From an uncultured Lachnospiraceae bacterium (GTDB lineage Bacteria; Bacillota; Clostridia; Lachnospirales; Lachnospiraceae): a DNA stretch of 64,000 nucleotides. The position numbers and the translations under genes are program-made. The DNA is taken from contig CAJUID010000002.1 of assembly GCA_910585905.1 (NCBI GenBank), forward strand, positions 62,001-126,000. The letters are read 5' to 3'. Positions within the stretch are counted from its first letter, which is position 1, and each line of letters starts with the position of its first letter. Shown here one piece after another: positions 53,812 to 62,588 of this stretch. The notes under the pieces are model-generated. The model did no database searches and was not told where the DNA came from. It was given only the letters and a program-made list of their open reading frames with translations.

Positions 53812-56800
53812 CTATAATTTCAATATTTTCTGAAATTTCAATTTTTTATCTTTAGGTGCTTTTAACTTTGGTTTTGAAGAAATCCCAGCAAAGATATTTT
53901 TTCCTGCCTTCTTTAATGTGGAAGACTTTATAGATACTTCTTTTAATTTTTTGCAATTTGCAAAGGCTTTGTCGCCTATTTCTGTAATATTTTGACCGAT
54001 TGTTGCTTTAACAAGCTTTTTACTGCCTGCAAATGCATTTTTTCCAATGGATATTACTTTATATGTTTGCTTTTTATATGTTACCCCCGCTGGAATGGTC
54101 AGTTTCTTTCCTAAATTTTGAGCCCCTATGCAGGAGACCGTCTTTTTACCTCCAATAGACAGTACCTTAAACCTAAGACCGTTTACCACAAATTTTGTAC
54201 CCTTTTTCACCGTACCTTTATGATTTGAGGTAGATGGCACCTCTTTTTTAGGCTCAATTTTAATAGGAATATCTGGTACTGGGGTTGGCGTTGGGTTTAT
54301 ATCTGGTGCTGGCGTGTCGCTTGGCGGCGTAACATCTGGAATTGGTGTTTCATCCGGTACGGGCGATACATCTGGTACTGGGGTTGTATCTGGTGCCGGT
54401 GATATATCTGGGCGTGGTACATCTGGCATTACTGGAAAGATATCGGCTTTTCCATCATCCACAACGGTCACCTTGCAAAATAGTGGCTTTACCATCCCGC
54501 CATGGACAACCACTATTGCGGTTCCCTCTTTTAGGCCATGTACATATCCACTTCCATTTACTTGGACAATCTCCTCATCAGAGGAAGCAAAATTAAGTTC
54601 TGAATATATAATTGCGCTTTCTGGAATATGCTGTACGGCGATGCGCCCATATCCTCCTTTTGATACTACAATATTGTTTTCTAAAAGCATAGCAGACTGC
54701 AGAGTCTCGTAATTCTTATAATCAATTAAATGTACAAGACAGCTCGCACTTACTCCATTTGGCGCAGTGGCTGTTATTACAACATCGCCAACCTTCATCT
54801 TTGACAGAACCATACCATTCATTACAGAAGCTATTGTTTCGTCACTGGATGACCAGATTAATTCTGTATCATCTGCTTCAAATGGTAAAACGCAGTAATT
54901 TAATCCTAGATTATCATCAAATGTCATATAATATTCTTTTTGGTAAAAACCTATTTTTTGTATTGGAAGTACAGTTGATCTCTCCTTCCATTTTGCTTTT
55001 ACGGTGATATCCTCTGTGATCTTGATATTTTCTGTAAGCTGATATTCGTAGCTGCCTGCCTCTGTTTCTTTTGTGGCATACCAGCCATCAAATTGATAGC
55101 CTTCTTTTTCTGGGACTGCAGGGAAGATACCTATTGTATCGTTTTCCCCGATTTGCTCAGAAATATATTCCGTTTCATCCACCATAAATTTGACAGTATA
55201 ATAAGTTCTTTTTAAATCGTTTAAATTCTCATCAATCCATCCGACACGCTGTTTTACCCATAATTTCAGCCGTTCTACTTCACTGTCATAAGTAATCTGG
55301 TTTGAGACAGATTCTCCTTCGTTTTTTCCATTAGTATAATACCATTCATGACCATATCTATCACTGTATTTTTCCCATATCTGATAATTTGTTTTCTGGG
55401 ATTCATACTGTTTCTTTGAGTAAATATCAATCTGCCCACCATCTTTGGCGGCCTCCAAAAGTTTTTCTTTTATTGCAGGCCATCGGTCCACAATTTTTTG
55501 GTAAAATACCGGATCCTCAAAAAGACGTCCAAACCACATGCTTGTATTCTGTGAATAACCTTCATAATAATTATTATGATACTCTGTTGCTCCCCAGGCG
55601 ACATAATCAAAATCCCAGAGTGGTCCCCAGTATAGCTTTCCGTTTCTCTTTTTATATAGATAGGTGCTGGTAGAGGCAAATGCATCGCCATTTTTGGATA
55701 TTTCTTGTATCCAGTAATAGTCAACAGCAGAATCTATATCCATATATTCCTGATAAGACTTTCCATCATCTTGAAAATCATTGCCATAAATGGCATCTTC
55801 TGTTTTTTGAACATAATCTTTTATGTAATTATATTGTGCCTCATTTTCATAATCCTCAAAGGAAGGGCTTTCTATTAGGAAACGGTTGTCACGGCTGGTA
55901 GAGAACACCTTTTTTAATTCATCTCCATATGGGGATAATCCCAGAAGATAGCCACCAGATATAACGGATTCATCTATAGAAGCTTTTGTTTCTTCGTCAT
56001 CTTCCAAATCGTCAATATTGACGCGGCTTTTCCCCACACGGACCTGCTCAGAAAGATAATAACTCCCCAGATATTCGCCATTCATAATAACATTAACAAA
56101 TTCGCACTTCGGCGTAAATTCCATACCCAGTTCTGCCCCCAGCCAGTAAGTGAGTTTATTGCGGAGCATCGACACATCATAATAGTTTGCCAGTAGAATC
56201 CAGTGTTTATTGGCTCCCATCCCTAAAAGCCCCTGCTTTGTTTCTAATTTAAATTTGTATGGCTTTTTGGCTGCACTCCATGTTGAATTTCCGCGTCCAC
56301 GCACATAATCCAGTGTATATTTCCCAGATTTACAAGCGCTGTCTGTATATTCCGTTTTGTACCCTTTTGGAATGCTCAAGGATACCGTTCCATAACACTC
56401 TGTGTCATGCTCCATATCGCCATTCATTTCGGAAATGCTCCCCTGTGATTCATCCAGATTAAATTCTACAACAGGGAGATCACTTGTGATGACAGACAAA
56501 GAGCGGATTACCAGACGGAGAATTCCAGTATCCTGCGTAACTACCTGAAAACGCAGCTTGTGTTTTCCAGAAATTTTTTTGCCAGAAAGATTAACACAAC
56601 GGCTTTTTACGGTTGACCAGATTTCAGCTTTCTTTTGTTTTGCAAGAGAAACAGTTGCAAATGGTTTTTTCTCGTCGTCCAGATAAAATGCTAACTTAAC
56701 GTTTTTCTTGCGCTGTGCCAGTGCATTAATCAGGAAATATTCTGTCTGGCTGTCATCAAACCGAAAATCATCTCCATATGTAAACATCGTACCTGAAAAG

Positions 56801-57042
56801 TCTGCCGCGTCGCCTATTATCATGACACCATTTGCCTTTTCATCCATCTGCATAATAATAGATGGATTTGAAATTTTAAACTTGCCCTGTTTGCGCAAGT
56901 CCAATGCTTTTTGGTATTCTGTCTGCGCATTGTCTGCTGCGGCATTGCTGACGGATTTTGGCGGTATTAAGAAGATGCCCGCCAGTGCAAGAAATGTAAT
57001 TAATAGTTTACCAAAGAATCGTTTAGAAATTTTTTCCCTCAT
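53812..57042 (-). CDS. Secreted CotH-kinase-family surface protein with Ig-like, InlB-like and LRR-like tail
   Basis: A 1076-residue exported protein. Signal peptide about 1-38; a beta-rich region to about 180; a CotH-type kinase-like domain (about 180-607) with GRGNSTW, MLRNKLTYWLG, NGEYLGSYYLSEQV and GPLWDFDYV (about 472-480); an InlB/Flg_new-like repeat (614-690, GYQFDGWYA); Big_2 Ig-like domains (about 692-860); a Pro/Asp-rich linker of repeated PDxSP/PVPD units (about 870-930); and a Lys-rich LRR_5-like tail (936-1076). CotH in Bacillus is a spore-coat protein kinase; large extracellular relatives occur in fibre-degrading Clostridia. The tail resembles that of the GH43 protein at 19.9-25.5 kb. 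Start: ATG at 57042 after GGGGGG; the ATG at 57057 lies upstream of that site. Confidence 0.88.
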   Translation of the reverse strand: MREKISKRFFGKLLITFLALAGIFLIPPKSVSNAAADNAQTEYQKALDLRKQGKFKISNPSIIMQMDEKANGVMIIGDAADFSGTMFTYGDDFRFDDSQTEYFLINALAQRKKNVKLAFYLDDEKKPFATVSLAKQKKAEIWSTVKSRCVNLSGKKISGKHKLRFQVVTQDTGILRLVIRSLSVITSDLPVVEFNLDESQGSISEMNGDMEHDTECYGTVSLSIPKGYKTEYTDSACKSGKYTLDYVRGRGNSTWSAAKKPYKFKLETKQGLLGMGANKHWILLANYYDVSMLRNKLTYWLGAELGMEFTPKCEFVNVIMNGEYLGSYYLSEQVRVGKSRVNIDDLEDDEETKASIDESVISGGYLLGLSPYGDELKKVFSTSRDNRFLIESPSFEDYENEAQYNYIKDYVQKTEDAIYGNDFQDDGKSYQEYMDIDSAVDYYWIQEISKNGDAFASTSTYLYKKRNGKLYWGPLWDFDYVAWGATEYHNNYYEGYSQNTSMWFGRLFEDPVFYQKIVDRWPAIKEKLLEAAKDGGQIDIYSKKQYESQKTNYQIWEKYSDRYGHEWYYTNGKNEGESVSNQITYDSEVERLKLWVKQRVGWIDENLNDLKRTYYTVKFMVDETEYISEQIGENDTIGIFPAVPEKEGYQFDGWYATKETEAGSYEYQLTENIKITEDITVKAKWKERSTVLPIQKIGFYQKEYYMTFDDNLGLNYCVLPFEADDTELIWSSSDETIASVMNGMVLSKMKVGDVVITATAPNGVSASCLVHLIDYKNYETLQSAMLLENNIVVSKGGYGRIAVQHIPESAIIYSELNFASSDEEIVQVNGSGYVHGLKEGTAIVVVHGGMVKPLFCKVTVVDDGKADIFPVMPDVPRPDISPAPDTTPVPDVSPVPDETPIPDVTPPSDTPAPDINPTPTPVPDIPIKIEPKKEVPSTSNHKGTVKKGTKFVVNGLRFKVLSIGGKKTVSCIGAQNLGKKLTIPAGVTYKKQTYKVISIGKNAFAGSKKLVKATIGQNITEIGDKAFANCKKLKEVSIKSSTLKKAGKNIFAGISSKPKLKAPKDKKLKFQKILKL

Positions 57043-57060
57043 AAAAATTCCCCCCATATT

Positions 57061-57241
57061 TTATTCTCGCGTAAGCAACGAGCCAAACGCAATGCTTGCA
57101 AGGAACTGAAAGTTCCTTTGCACTTGGCAACTGCACGCGGGTCAAATACCCCGCCACTTGGGGTGGACTCGCCAAGGAACCGAATGGTTCCTTTAGAGAA
57201 GCTAAATCATGCCCCGTTGCTTTGCAGCGGGGTATTTGACT
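57061..57241. repeat. Structured palindromic repeat, copy 2 (181 bp)
   Basis: Same ordered blocks as the copy at 43124-43266. Two extra perfect hairpins, AAGGAACTGAAAGTTCCTT (near 57099) and AAGGAACCGAATGGTTCCTT (near 57174), replace GCGAGC/GCTCGC and a short AAGCTAAAAAGAAGC-type stem of copy 1. It fills the gap between the divergent CotH and ECF sigma genes; 57242-57417 beyond it holds no recognised feature except the sigma gene's ribosome site. Confidence 0.8.
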
Positions 57242-57417
57242 GACATGTTTTTGACATAAGTTGCAAGTAAAGCATAGCATAGTTGCCTTAAAAATACAAG
57301 TGTAACTGCTGTTGCCCTGTCCATGCAGTCGGAGGAAATAGGAGCGCAAAATAATTTTTTTCAGAATGAGAAATATCGGCGTTTTGATTTGTATATTAAG
57401 TGAAGGGAGGTAAGAGA

Positions 57418-57891
57418 TTGAAAAAGATTAGTGCTAATCAGAATGATTTTCAAGAGACCGTTATAACCTATTCAAATATGTTATTAAAATATGCATATAG
57501 TTTTTGTCTGAATCGGGCCGATGCAGAAGATGTGGTACAGGATGTCTTTTTAAAATATTTATCAAAGGATAAAGTGTTTGAATCAGAGGAACATAGAAAG
57601 GCATGGCTGATAAGAACAACGATTAATACTGCTAAAAATTATAAAAATACATTTTGGAACAGAAACAAGGCACCTCTTGAAGATAAATATGTCTTTGAAG
57701 ATCCTGTAAAGGAGGATATTTGGGATGCGGTAAAAAAATTGCCGGACAAATATCGGATTATTGTTGATTTATATTATAGAGATGGATACAGCATAAAGGA
57801 AATTGCTTTCATCCTGGATAAAAAAAATTCAACTATAGGGACGCAGTTAGAACGCGCACGGCAAAAATTAAAAAAAATATTGGAGGATTAG
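57418..57891 (+). CDS. ECF-type RNA polymerase sigma factor
   Basis: A 157-residue sigma-70 relative with only regions 2 and 4. Region 2 shows YAYSFCLNRADAEDVVQDVFLKYL (core-binding and -10 recognition; the DAEDVVQDVF part is the family mark), and region 4 shows LPDKYRIIVDLYYRDGYSIKEIAFIL with a helix-turn-helix. Start: TTG at 57418, eight bases after GGGAGG; the in-frame ATG at 57400 would place the site inside the gene. It is followed two bases later by a membrane protein gene of the anti-sigma type. Such factors are usually held at the membrane until an outside signal frees them. Confidence 0.93.
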   Translation: MKKISANQNDFQETVITYSNMLLKYAYSFCLNRADAEDVVQDVFLKYLSKDKVFESEEHRKAWLIRTTINTAKNYKNTFWNRNKAPLEDKYVFEDPVKEDIWDAVKKLPDKYRIIVDLYYRDGYSIKEIAFILDKKNSTIGTQLERARQKLKKILED

Positions 57892-57893
57892 CA

Positions 57894-58484
57894 ATGAAAA
57901 GAGAGCATTTTGATTCTTATATAAAAGAACATTATCCACAGGAAATATCAGATTTAAGGATATCTGATGAAGCATTAAATCGTATTATGCAGCTAAATAG
58001 GAATTCACCTAGTACAAAGGTTGGAAAAAGGATTTTATTATCTTATGTACTTGTACTGCTTCTATTAGCAATTAGCATACCGGTTACTGCATATGCTGCT
58101 GCAACTATATATTCTGCAGTTTATGAGAAGGTGAAAAATTCCGGTATGACAAAAGATGAAATTTCAGATTTAGCAGATGTATTAGAAGGACTTAATTATT
58201 CTGCGGATGACATTGAAGCAATGGAGCCAGTGCAAAGAAATGAAGATGGGCAAAGCTATGGGATTGATATTTTAAATGCAGATCTGATAGCTGCTGTAGC
58301 CGATAATGGCAAACAAGGATATGTCTACCGCAAGGACTTAGAACCTGAAGATTTCAAGAATCCAGAGGAAGCCGCCGAATACTCAGCTGATCGTTCAGCA
58401 TTCCGCATCAAGGTATATAAGAAGGACGGCAAAACCGTGATTGGTTATTTTACAGTGGGTTCGGGAAAAAATAATGACAATTAA
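57894..58484 (+). CDS. Membrane-anchored putative anti-sigma factor
   Basis: A 196-residue protein with a short cytoplasmic N-terminus (about 1-46), one membrane helix (ILLSYVLVLLLLAISIPVTAYAA, about 48-70) and an extracytoplasmic part. Genes placed directly after an ECF sigma gene with this topology generally encode its anti-sigma factor, but no zinc-type or other known anti-sigma motif is seen, so this is inference from context. The last 65 residues (DLIAAVADNGKQGYVYRKDL ... VIGYFTVGSG) resemble the C-terminus of the secreted protein encoded next. ATG lies two bases after the sigma stop with GGAGG inside the sigma gene end, so translation is coupled. Confidence 0.75.
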   Translation: MKREHFDSYIKEHYPQEISDLRISDEALNRIMQLNRNSPSTKVGKRILLSYVLVLLLLAISIPVTAYAAATIYSAVYEKVKNSGMTKDEISDLADVLEGLNYSADDIEAMEPVQRNEDGQSYGIDILNADLIAAVADNGKQGYVYRKDLEPEDFKNPEEAAEYSADRSAFRIKVYKKDGKTVIGYFTVGSGKNNDN

Positions 58485-58539
58485 CAAGAAGTTACACCCT
58501 AAATGAATAGTTAGGGAAAGGAAGAAAGGTAGGAGAAGA

Positions 58540-59304
58540 ATGAACGTTCAAATAAACAAGAAAATACTTAGCCTCGTACTTACTATGTCTGTATTATTAT
58601 CGGGCGTGACATCATCCGTTGCCCATGCAGATACTGCGTCGAGTTGGACAACAAAAACAGTCAATGGACGGTCGTATAAATTTGATTCTGAAGTATGGAA
58701 TTGTATGTCAGATTCTAAAAATGCGGTGCAGGCTGTTGCGCAGGTAATGACTTGCGACTATACGAATGCAAAGGCTGGTTATATGGGAGCACAGGCAAGG
58801 CTGTACGATGCAAATAGACAATTGAGAAAGAGCGGTGACCTTGTTTATAACAGCAGAGATTGTGTGAATTTATATGCATATTCTCCGAAGGCAACATCTA
58901 CTACAACTTATTTTTATGCTCAATCTAAGATAAAATTGTATAATGGAAATGGGTATACAACATTTACTGCTAACGAATCTCCAAATTGTAAAGTAAAGAC
59001 AGCCGCGTTAAGTATTGAAAGTAATTGGGAGGAGGCTTTTGGCTTCACCACTTTTGGGAAAGGCGGAAAGAGACTCAGCTATGGTTCTGGATTACAAGTT
59101 AATGATATGGGAGATGAGCCAGATTTGATTGAAGCAGTAGGAGTAAATAATCAAAGTGGATATGTAAAATCAGATGATTTAATGATTGAGGCTAGCACTC
59201 CACAGGAGGCATGCCAGGCAGTTCAGAAAGGAGTAGGCTCTTACTCTATTCCAGTTTATGATTTGAATGGGAACGTGATTGATCAATTTGTTGTAGGGCG
59301 ATAG
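58540..59304 (+). CDS. Secreted protein sharing a domain with the anti-sigma factor
   Basis: A 254-residue protein with a clear signal peptide (about 1-31, ending AHA-DT). The middle (about 35-180) is rich in Tyr, Thr and Asn with four cysteines that could form disulfides; no family is recognised. Residues of about 190-254 (DLIEAVGVNNQSGYVKSDDL ... VIDQFVVGR) align with the end of the putative anti-sigma protein: DLI-AV, GYV, DL, P-EA, I-VY, G-VI, F-VG. ATG at 58540 follows AGGTAGGAGAAGA. A small CCCTAA/TTAGGG hairpin lies just upstream (58498-58516). It may be a ligand, competitor or target of the sigma system. Confidence 0.75.
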   Translation: MNVQINKKILSLVLTMSVLLSGVTSSVAHADTASSWTTKTVNGRSYKFDSEVWNCMSDSKNAVQAVAQVMTCDYTNAKAGYMGAQARLYDANRQLRKSGDLVYNSRDCVNLYAYSPKATSTTTYFYAQSKIKLYNGNGYTTFTANESPNCKVKTAALSIESNWEEAFGFTTFGKGGKRLSYGSGLQVNDMGDEPDLIEAVGVNNQSGYVKSDDLMIEASTPQEACQAVQKGVGSYSIPVYDLNGNVIDQFVVGR

Positions 59305-59340
59305 AAAAAATCTGTAAGTAATATAAGTTTTGTTCATGAA

Positions 59341-59430
59341 GTTTTGCTATTTATGAAGAAGAGTATTTCAATAAAAATAAAAAAAATCAACATTTCCTTA
59401 ACTTAGAAATACGGTCATAAATAGCAAAAC
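59341..59430. repeat. Long hairpin between convergent secreted-protein and merR genes
   Basis: GTTTTGCTATTTATGA (59341-59356) and TCATAAATAGCAAAAC (59415-59430) form a perfect 16-bp stem; GTATTTC (59363-59369) and GAAATAC (59406-59412) extend it. The loop is A-rich. No T-run follows on the plus strand. Terminator or a small inserted palindrome. Confidence 0.6.
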
Positions 59431-59446
59431 CTTTTAAGGTGATACT

Positions 59447-59851
59447 TTAGCTTTCCTCGAAACATGGCCAGGGTTCCCCCTGCTCCATGGCAATTTTTAT
59501 CTTATTATAGTAGCGGACTTTCTGCTGGATATGATCCAAATCCTGCTGCATCTTTTCCATCTGGCAAATAATATCTTTTTCGTGGCTTTCCATCATATCT
59601 ATAATATCATCAATATGGCACGGTAAATTCTCAGCATACTCAAAGAAATCATGTATTTTTGCAATAGGAAGCCCTGTCCGTTTAAAACAGTTAATCGCAT
59701 GCAGGCGATCCATATGTTCCTCTGTGTATATGCGCTGGTTTGTTTCAGTGCGCTTTACTTCTGGAAATAGTCCGATATCCTCATAATATCGCAGGGTAGA
59801 AGACGGAATATCAAATTTTTCCCGCATTTCCTTAATTGTGTAAGTTTTCAT
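59447..59851 (-). CDS. MerR-family transcriptional regulator
   Basis: A 134-residue protein: MerR winged helix (YTIKEMREKFDIPSSTLRYYED, then IGLFPEVKRTETNQRIYTEEHMDRL), a long dimerisation helix and a C-terminus EQGEPWPCFEES with a single cysteine. Members with this size often regulate aldo/keto reductase or detoxification genes and respond to oxidative or electrophile stress. Start: ATG at 59851 after GAAAGGATTGATC; a longer frame to 59959 would run through the operator and is rejected. It is divergent from the aldo/keto reductase gene, with a palindromic operator in between. Confidence 0.88.
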   Translation of the reverse strand: MKTYTIKEMREKFDIPSSTLRYYEDIGLFPEVKRTETNQRIYTEEHMDRLHAINCFKRTGLPIAKIHDFFEYAENLPCHIDDIIDMMESHEKDIICQMEKMQQDLDHIQQKVRYYNKIKIAMEQGEPWPCFEES

Positions 59852-59907
59852 ATGATCAATCCTTTCTGAAAAATCTGAGATAAAATAATTTATAAATAAG
59901 TTTCTTC

Positions 59908-59938
59908 TTGACTTCAAGTATACTTGAAGTGTTAGCAT
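59908..59938 (+). promoter_or_regulatory. MerR-type promoter/operator of the aldo/keto reductase unit
   Basis: TTGACT (59908-59913) and TAGCAT (59933-59938) are separated by 19 bases, the long spacer of MerR-activated promoters. Within it lies the perfect 20-bp palindrome ACTTCAAGTATACTTGAAGT (59911-59930), the expected MerR dimer site. Confidence 0.8.
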
Positions 59939-59976
59939 TTGTAAATAAAGAGAAAGCATAGAAAAGGAGGATTCTT

Positions 59977-60000
59977 ATGGTACAGCAAAAATCAGTATAA
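59977..60000 (+). other. Seven-codon frame with a strong ribosome site; possible gene remnant or leader
   Basis: AAAAGGAGG precedes ATG at 59977, which opens MVQQKSV followed by TAA. The next 128 bases, up to the aldo/keto reductase start, hold no other gene. It may be a short leader or the start of a deleted gene. Confidence 0.35.
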
Positions 60001-60128
60001 AATGCTTGGAGAACTTATTCAAAAGTGAATGGGATAAAAAAATATAGAGATAAATACAATAAAAGCAAAAATATAATATTATGGCGTCAGATATGTTGTG
60101 ATGTCGAGTGAAAAAATGGGAGGTATGA

Positions 60129-61109
60129 ATGATGGAATATCGCAGTGTAGGAAAATCAGGGTTGAAAGTTAGTGAAATTGCAGTAGGAAGCTGGATGACA
60201 GATCTTGCCGGAAGTGAAAAAGCTAAAATTGCTGAGGATACCATACGTCTTGCGTATGAAAATGGCATTAATTTCTTTGACTGTGCCGATGCGTACAGTG
60301 GTGGGGAGGCAGAGCGCTTTTTAGGAAGGGTTTTGAAAGACTACCGCAGAAGCTCTTATGTTGTATCGAGCAAAGTATTTTTCCCAACGGGACCTTCGGT
60401 CAACGAGTGGGGGTTATCTAGAAAGCATATCTTTGAAAATATCGACCGTACATTGTCAAATATGCAGCTTGACTATATTGATTTGTATTACTGCCACCGA
60501 TTTGACTTGACTACCCCAATGGAGGAAACGCTTCGTGCTCTAAGCGCACTGGTGGATCAGGGGAAAATTCTCTATTACGGCGTTAGCGAAGAGTGGGGCG
60601 GAGCTAGACTGGTAGAGGCACAGAAAATTATTGAAAAATATAATCTTCACCCAATGACCAGCTTGCAGCCACAGTATAATATGATGGACCGCTATATTGA
60701 GCATGAGATTATGGGAATCTGTGAGACGTATGGCATTGGCATTACACCATTTTCGCCGCTTGCCCAAGGTCTTTTGACTGGTAAATACAAGAAAGGGCAG
60801 CCATATCCAGAAGGTTCCCGTGCCACACATCAGGCAGATAAGCAGGTTAATAACCTTCTGACAGATGAGAACTTAGATAAGGTGGAGGCTATGGAAAAAA
60901 TCGCAGCGGAACTTGGAACGACCATGTCTGTCCTTGCATTGGCGTGGATACTCCGCAAAAAGATTATAAGCAGTGTGATTACGGGGGCTAGCAAACCGTC
61001 CCAGTTAGAAAATAACCTTGCCGCTGCAGGATTTAAAATCCCGCTGGATGCCCAGGAAGAAATTGACAGGGTTCTGGGATTTGTGCCATTTGAAAGACAT
61101 GTTGGCTAA
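60129..61109 (+). CDS. Aldo/keto reductase (K+-channel beta-subunit-like group)
   Basis: A 326-residue TIM-barrel NADPH-dependent oxidoreductase. The catalytic tetrad is visible: Asp and Tyr in FFDCADAYSGGEAE, Lys in YVVSSKVFFP, and His in LYYCHRFD. The cofactor region is near GITPFSPLAQGLLTGKY and SVITGASKPSQLENNLAA. It resembles the group of YghZ and voltage-gated channel beta subunits, which reduce toxic aldehydes such as methylglyoxal. Two adjacent ATGs (60129, 60132) follow GGGAGG; the second has the better spacing. Control by the divergent MerR regulator is likely. Confidence 0.93.
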   Translation: MMEYRSVGKSGLKVSEIAVGSWMTDLAGSEKAKIAEDTIRLAYENGINFFDCADAYSGGEAERFLGRVLKDYRRSSYVVSSKVFFPTGPSVNEWGLSRKHIFENIDRTLSNMQLDYIDLYYCHRFDLTTPMEETLRALSALVDQGKILYYGVSEEWGGARLVEAQKIIEKYNLHPMTSLQPQYNMMDRYIEHEIMGICETYGIGITPFSPLAQGLLTGKYKKGQPYPEGSRATHQADKQVNNLLTDENLDKVEAMEKIAAELGTTMSVLALAWILRKKIISSVITGASKPSQLENNLAAAGFKIPLDAQEEIDRVLGFVPFERHVG

Positions 61110-61168
61110 TATTTTTCCTTTTGACAAAAATTTCCTTGGCTTTTTGTCCCTAAACAATCAAAAAGGGC

Positions 61169-61196
61169 TTGCAAAAAGTTGAAAATTTCGTATGAT
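61169..61196 (+). promoter_or_regulatory. Promoter of the soluble chemoreceptor gene
   Basis: TTGCAA (61169-61174), 16 bases, TATGAT (61191-61196), about 45 bases before the ATG. Confidence 0.55.
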
Positions 61197-61238
61197 AAAG
61201 TAAACAGATAATTCTATGAAAGATAAGAGGATATTTTA

Positions 61239-62588
61239 ATGGCAATCAGAAAAGGAAAAGCGGAACTTATGCGGGCTATTTCAGAATTAAGAGAAGCCGA
61301 TTACTCCAGAGAACCAGAGTTGAATGGGATTTATCGCAGGCTGTTCAATGGCAGGAAACAATTTGCTGAAATTTTTGAAAAAAATATTAGTGCGATTATG
61401 CAGATCAGTTCACTTGACCTGATGATGCAGCATCAGACGCAAAAAATAATGGATATATCCCAGAAGGTAACAAAAGCTACAGAAATGATTTTTGGCACTG
61501 CTGCAGGAAATGCAGACAACCAGCATGAAGAATTGACAAACACAATTATTAAAGTTTCCGAAGAAACCGATGAAGTTTATAGGAAAATCGAGGAAGGCCA
61601 GAGTGAATTAACCATGATCAAAGAGCTTTCCAGTGAGACAATTACTGTTTCAAAGGAAATGCAGAAAGATATGGATGAGCTTGTTGATGTAATCAATAAT
61701 ATGACTACAGTTATCGCAGGTATTGACTCTATTTCCCTGCAGACAAATTTGTTGGCATTAAACGCGTCGGTAGAGGCAGCAAGGGCTGGGGAGGCAGGCA
61801 GAAGTTTTGCTGTCGTGGCCAATGAAATCAGGGAGCTGGCAGAGGAAACACAGAAATTAACAAAAAATATGAGTACATTTGTTGAGAGTATGAAAGCCGC
61901 TTCACAAAAAAGCGTTAACAGTTCTACCAGCACAATTAGTTCACTTGCTTCTATGGCAGATAAAATTAGCAATGTATGGGAACTAAACAGCGAAAGCCAA
62001 AACCATGTCTCAAAAGTCAATGAATCTATAAGCTCAATTGCTGCTGTTAGTGAAGAACTGAGCAGTTCTATGACGGAGATGGAGAATCAGTTAAAAGATA
62101 GTGCTGGGTTTATGCGCAATGTTGGCCAGGAACTGCAACAGGAAGCTAAACCAGTCGTAAATATAGAGCAGACTTTGGATGAAGTAGTTAAGCAAATGGG
62201 AGGAATGACGAAGGATGTATTTTATCATCTAGAAAACGAGGAATTTGCCCAATATATGAGCAATGCGATTTCTTCTCATCACACATGGCTTGGCAACCTC
62301 AAAAAAATGGTTTACGGAAGAGCGATTGTGCCATTGCAGCTTGATTCTTCCAAATGTGGTTTCGGACACTTTTACTATGCTATGACACCAGATATTCCGG
62401 GGGTTCTTCCAATTTGGGAAGCGCTTGGTGAGAAGCATCAGAAATTCCATAAATATGGTGCTGCTGTTACAAATGCCATTAACCGGCAGGCATATGAAGA
62501 AGCAGAACAGATTTATAGGGAGGCAGAAAATTATTCGAAAGGTTTAATTGCAGACATGCAGAAAATACTGGATTTAACAAAGAAATAA
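61239..62588 (+). CDS. Soluble methyl-accepting chemotaxis protein with C-terminal CZB zinc-binding domain
   Basis: A 449-residue chemoreceptor without membrane helices. The signalling hairpin is recognised from IDSISLQTNLLALNASVEAA, ARAGEAGRSFAVVANEIREL and the flanking coiled coils. Residues of about 335-449 form a chemoreceptor zinc-binding (CZB) domain: HHTWLGNLKK, SSKCGFGHFYY and HQKFHKYG give the 3-His-1-Cys site. CZB domains sense zinc or hypochlorite-type oxidation. The N-terminus (1-80) is helical and may be a globin-like or simple helical sensor; unrecognised. No cheA, cheW or flagellar genes are in the window. Confidence 0.92.
   Translation: MAIRKGKAELMRAISELREADYSREPELNGIYRRLFNGRKQFAEIFEKNISAIMQISSLDLMMQHQTQKIMDISQKVTKATEMIFGTAAGNADNQHEELTNTIIKVSEETDEVYRKIEEGQSELTMIKELSSETITVSKEMQKDMDELVDVINNMTTVIAGIDSISLQTNLLALNASVEAARAGEAGRSFAVVANEIRELAEETQKLTKNMSTFVESMKAASQKSVNSSTSTISSLASMADKISNVWELNSESQNHVSKVNESISSIAAVSEELSSSMTEMENQLKDSAGFMRNVGQELQQEAKPVVNIEQTLDEVVKQMGGMTKDVFYHLENEEFAQYMSNAISSHHTWLGNLKKMVYGRAIVPLQLDSSKCGFGHFYYAMTPDIPGVLPIWEALGEKHQKFHKYGAAVTNAINRQAYEEAEQIYREAENYSKGLIADMQKILDLTKK

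Noticed and set aside
57023..57349. 108-codon minus-strand frame across repeat copy 2
   Set aside because: Same reason as copy 1: frame arises from the repeat and overlaps the CotH start region.
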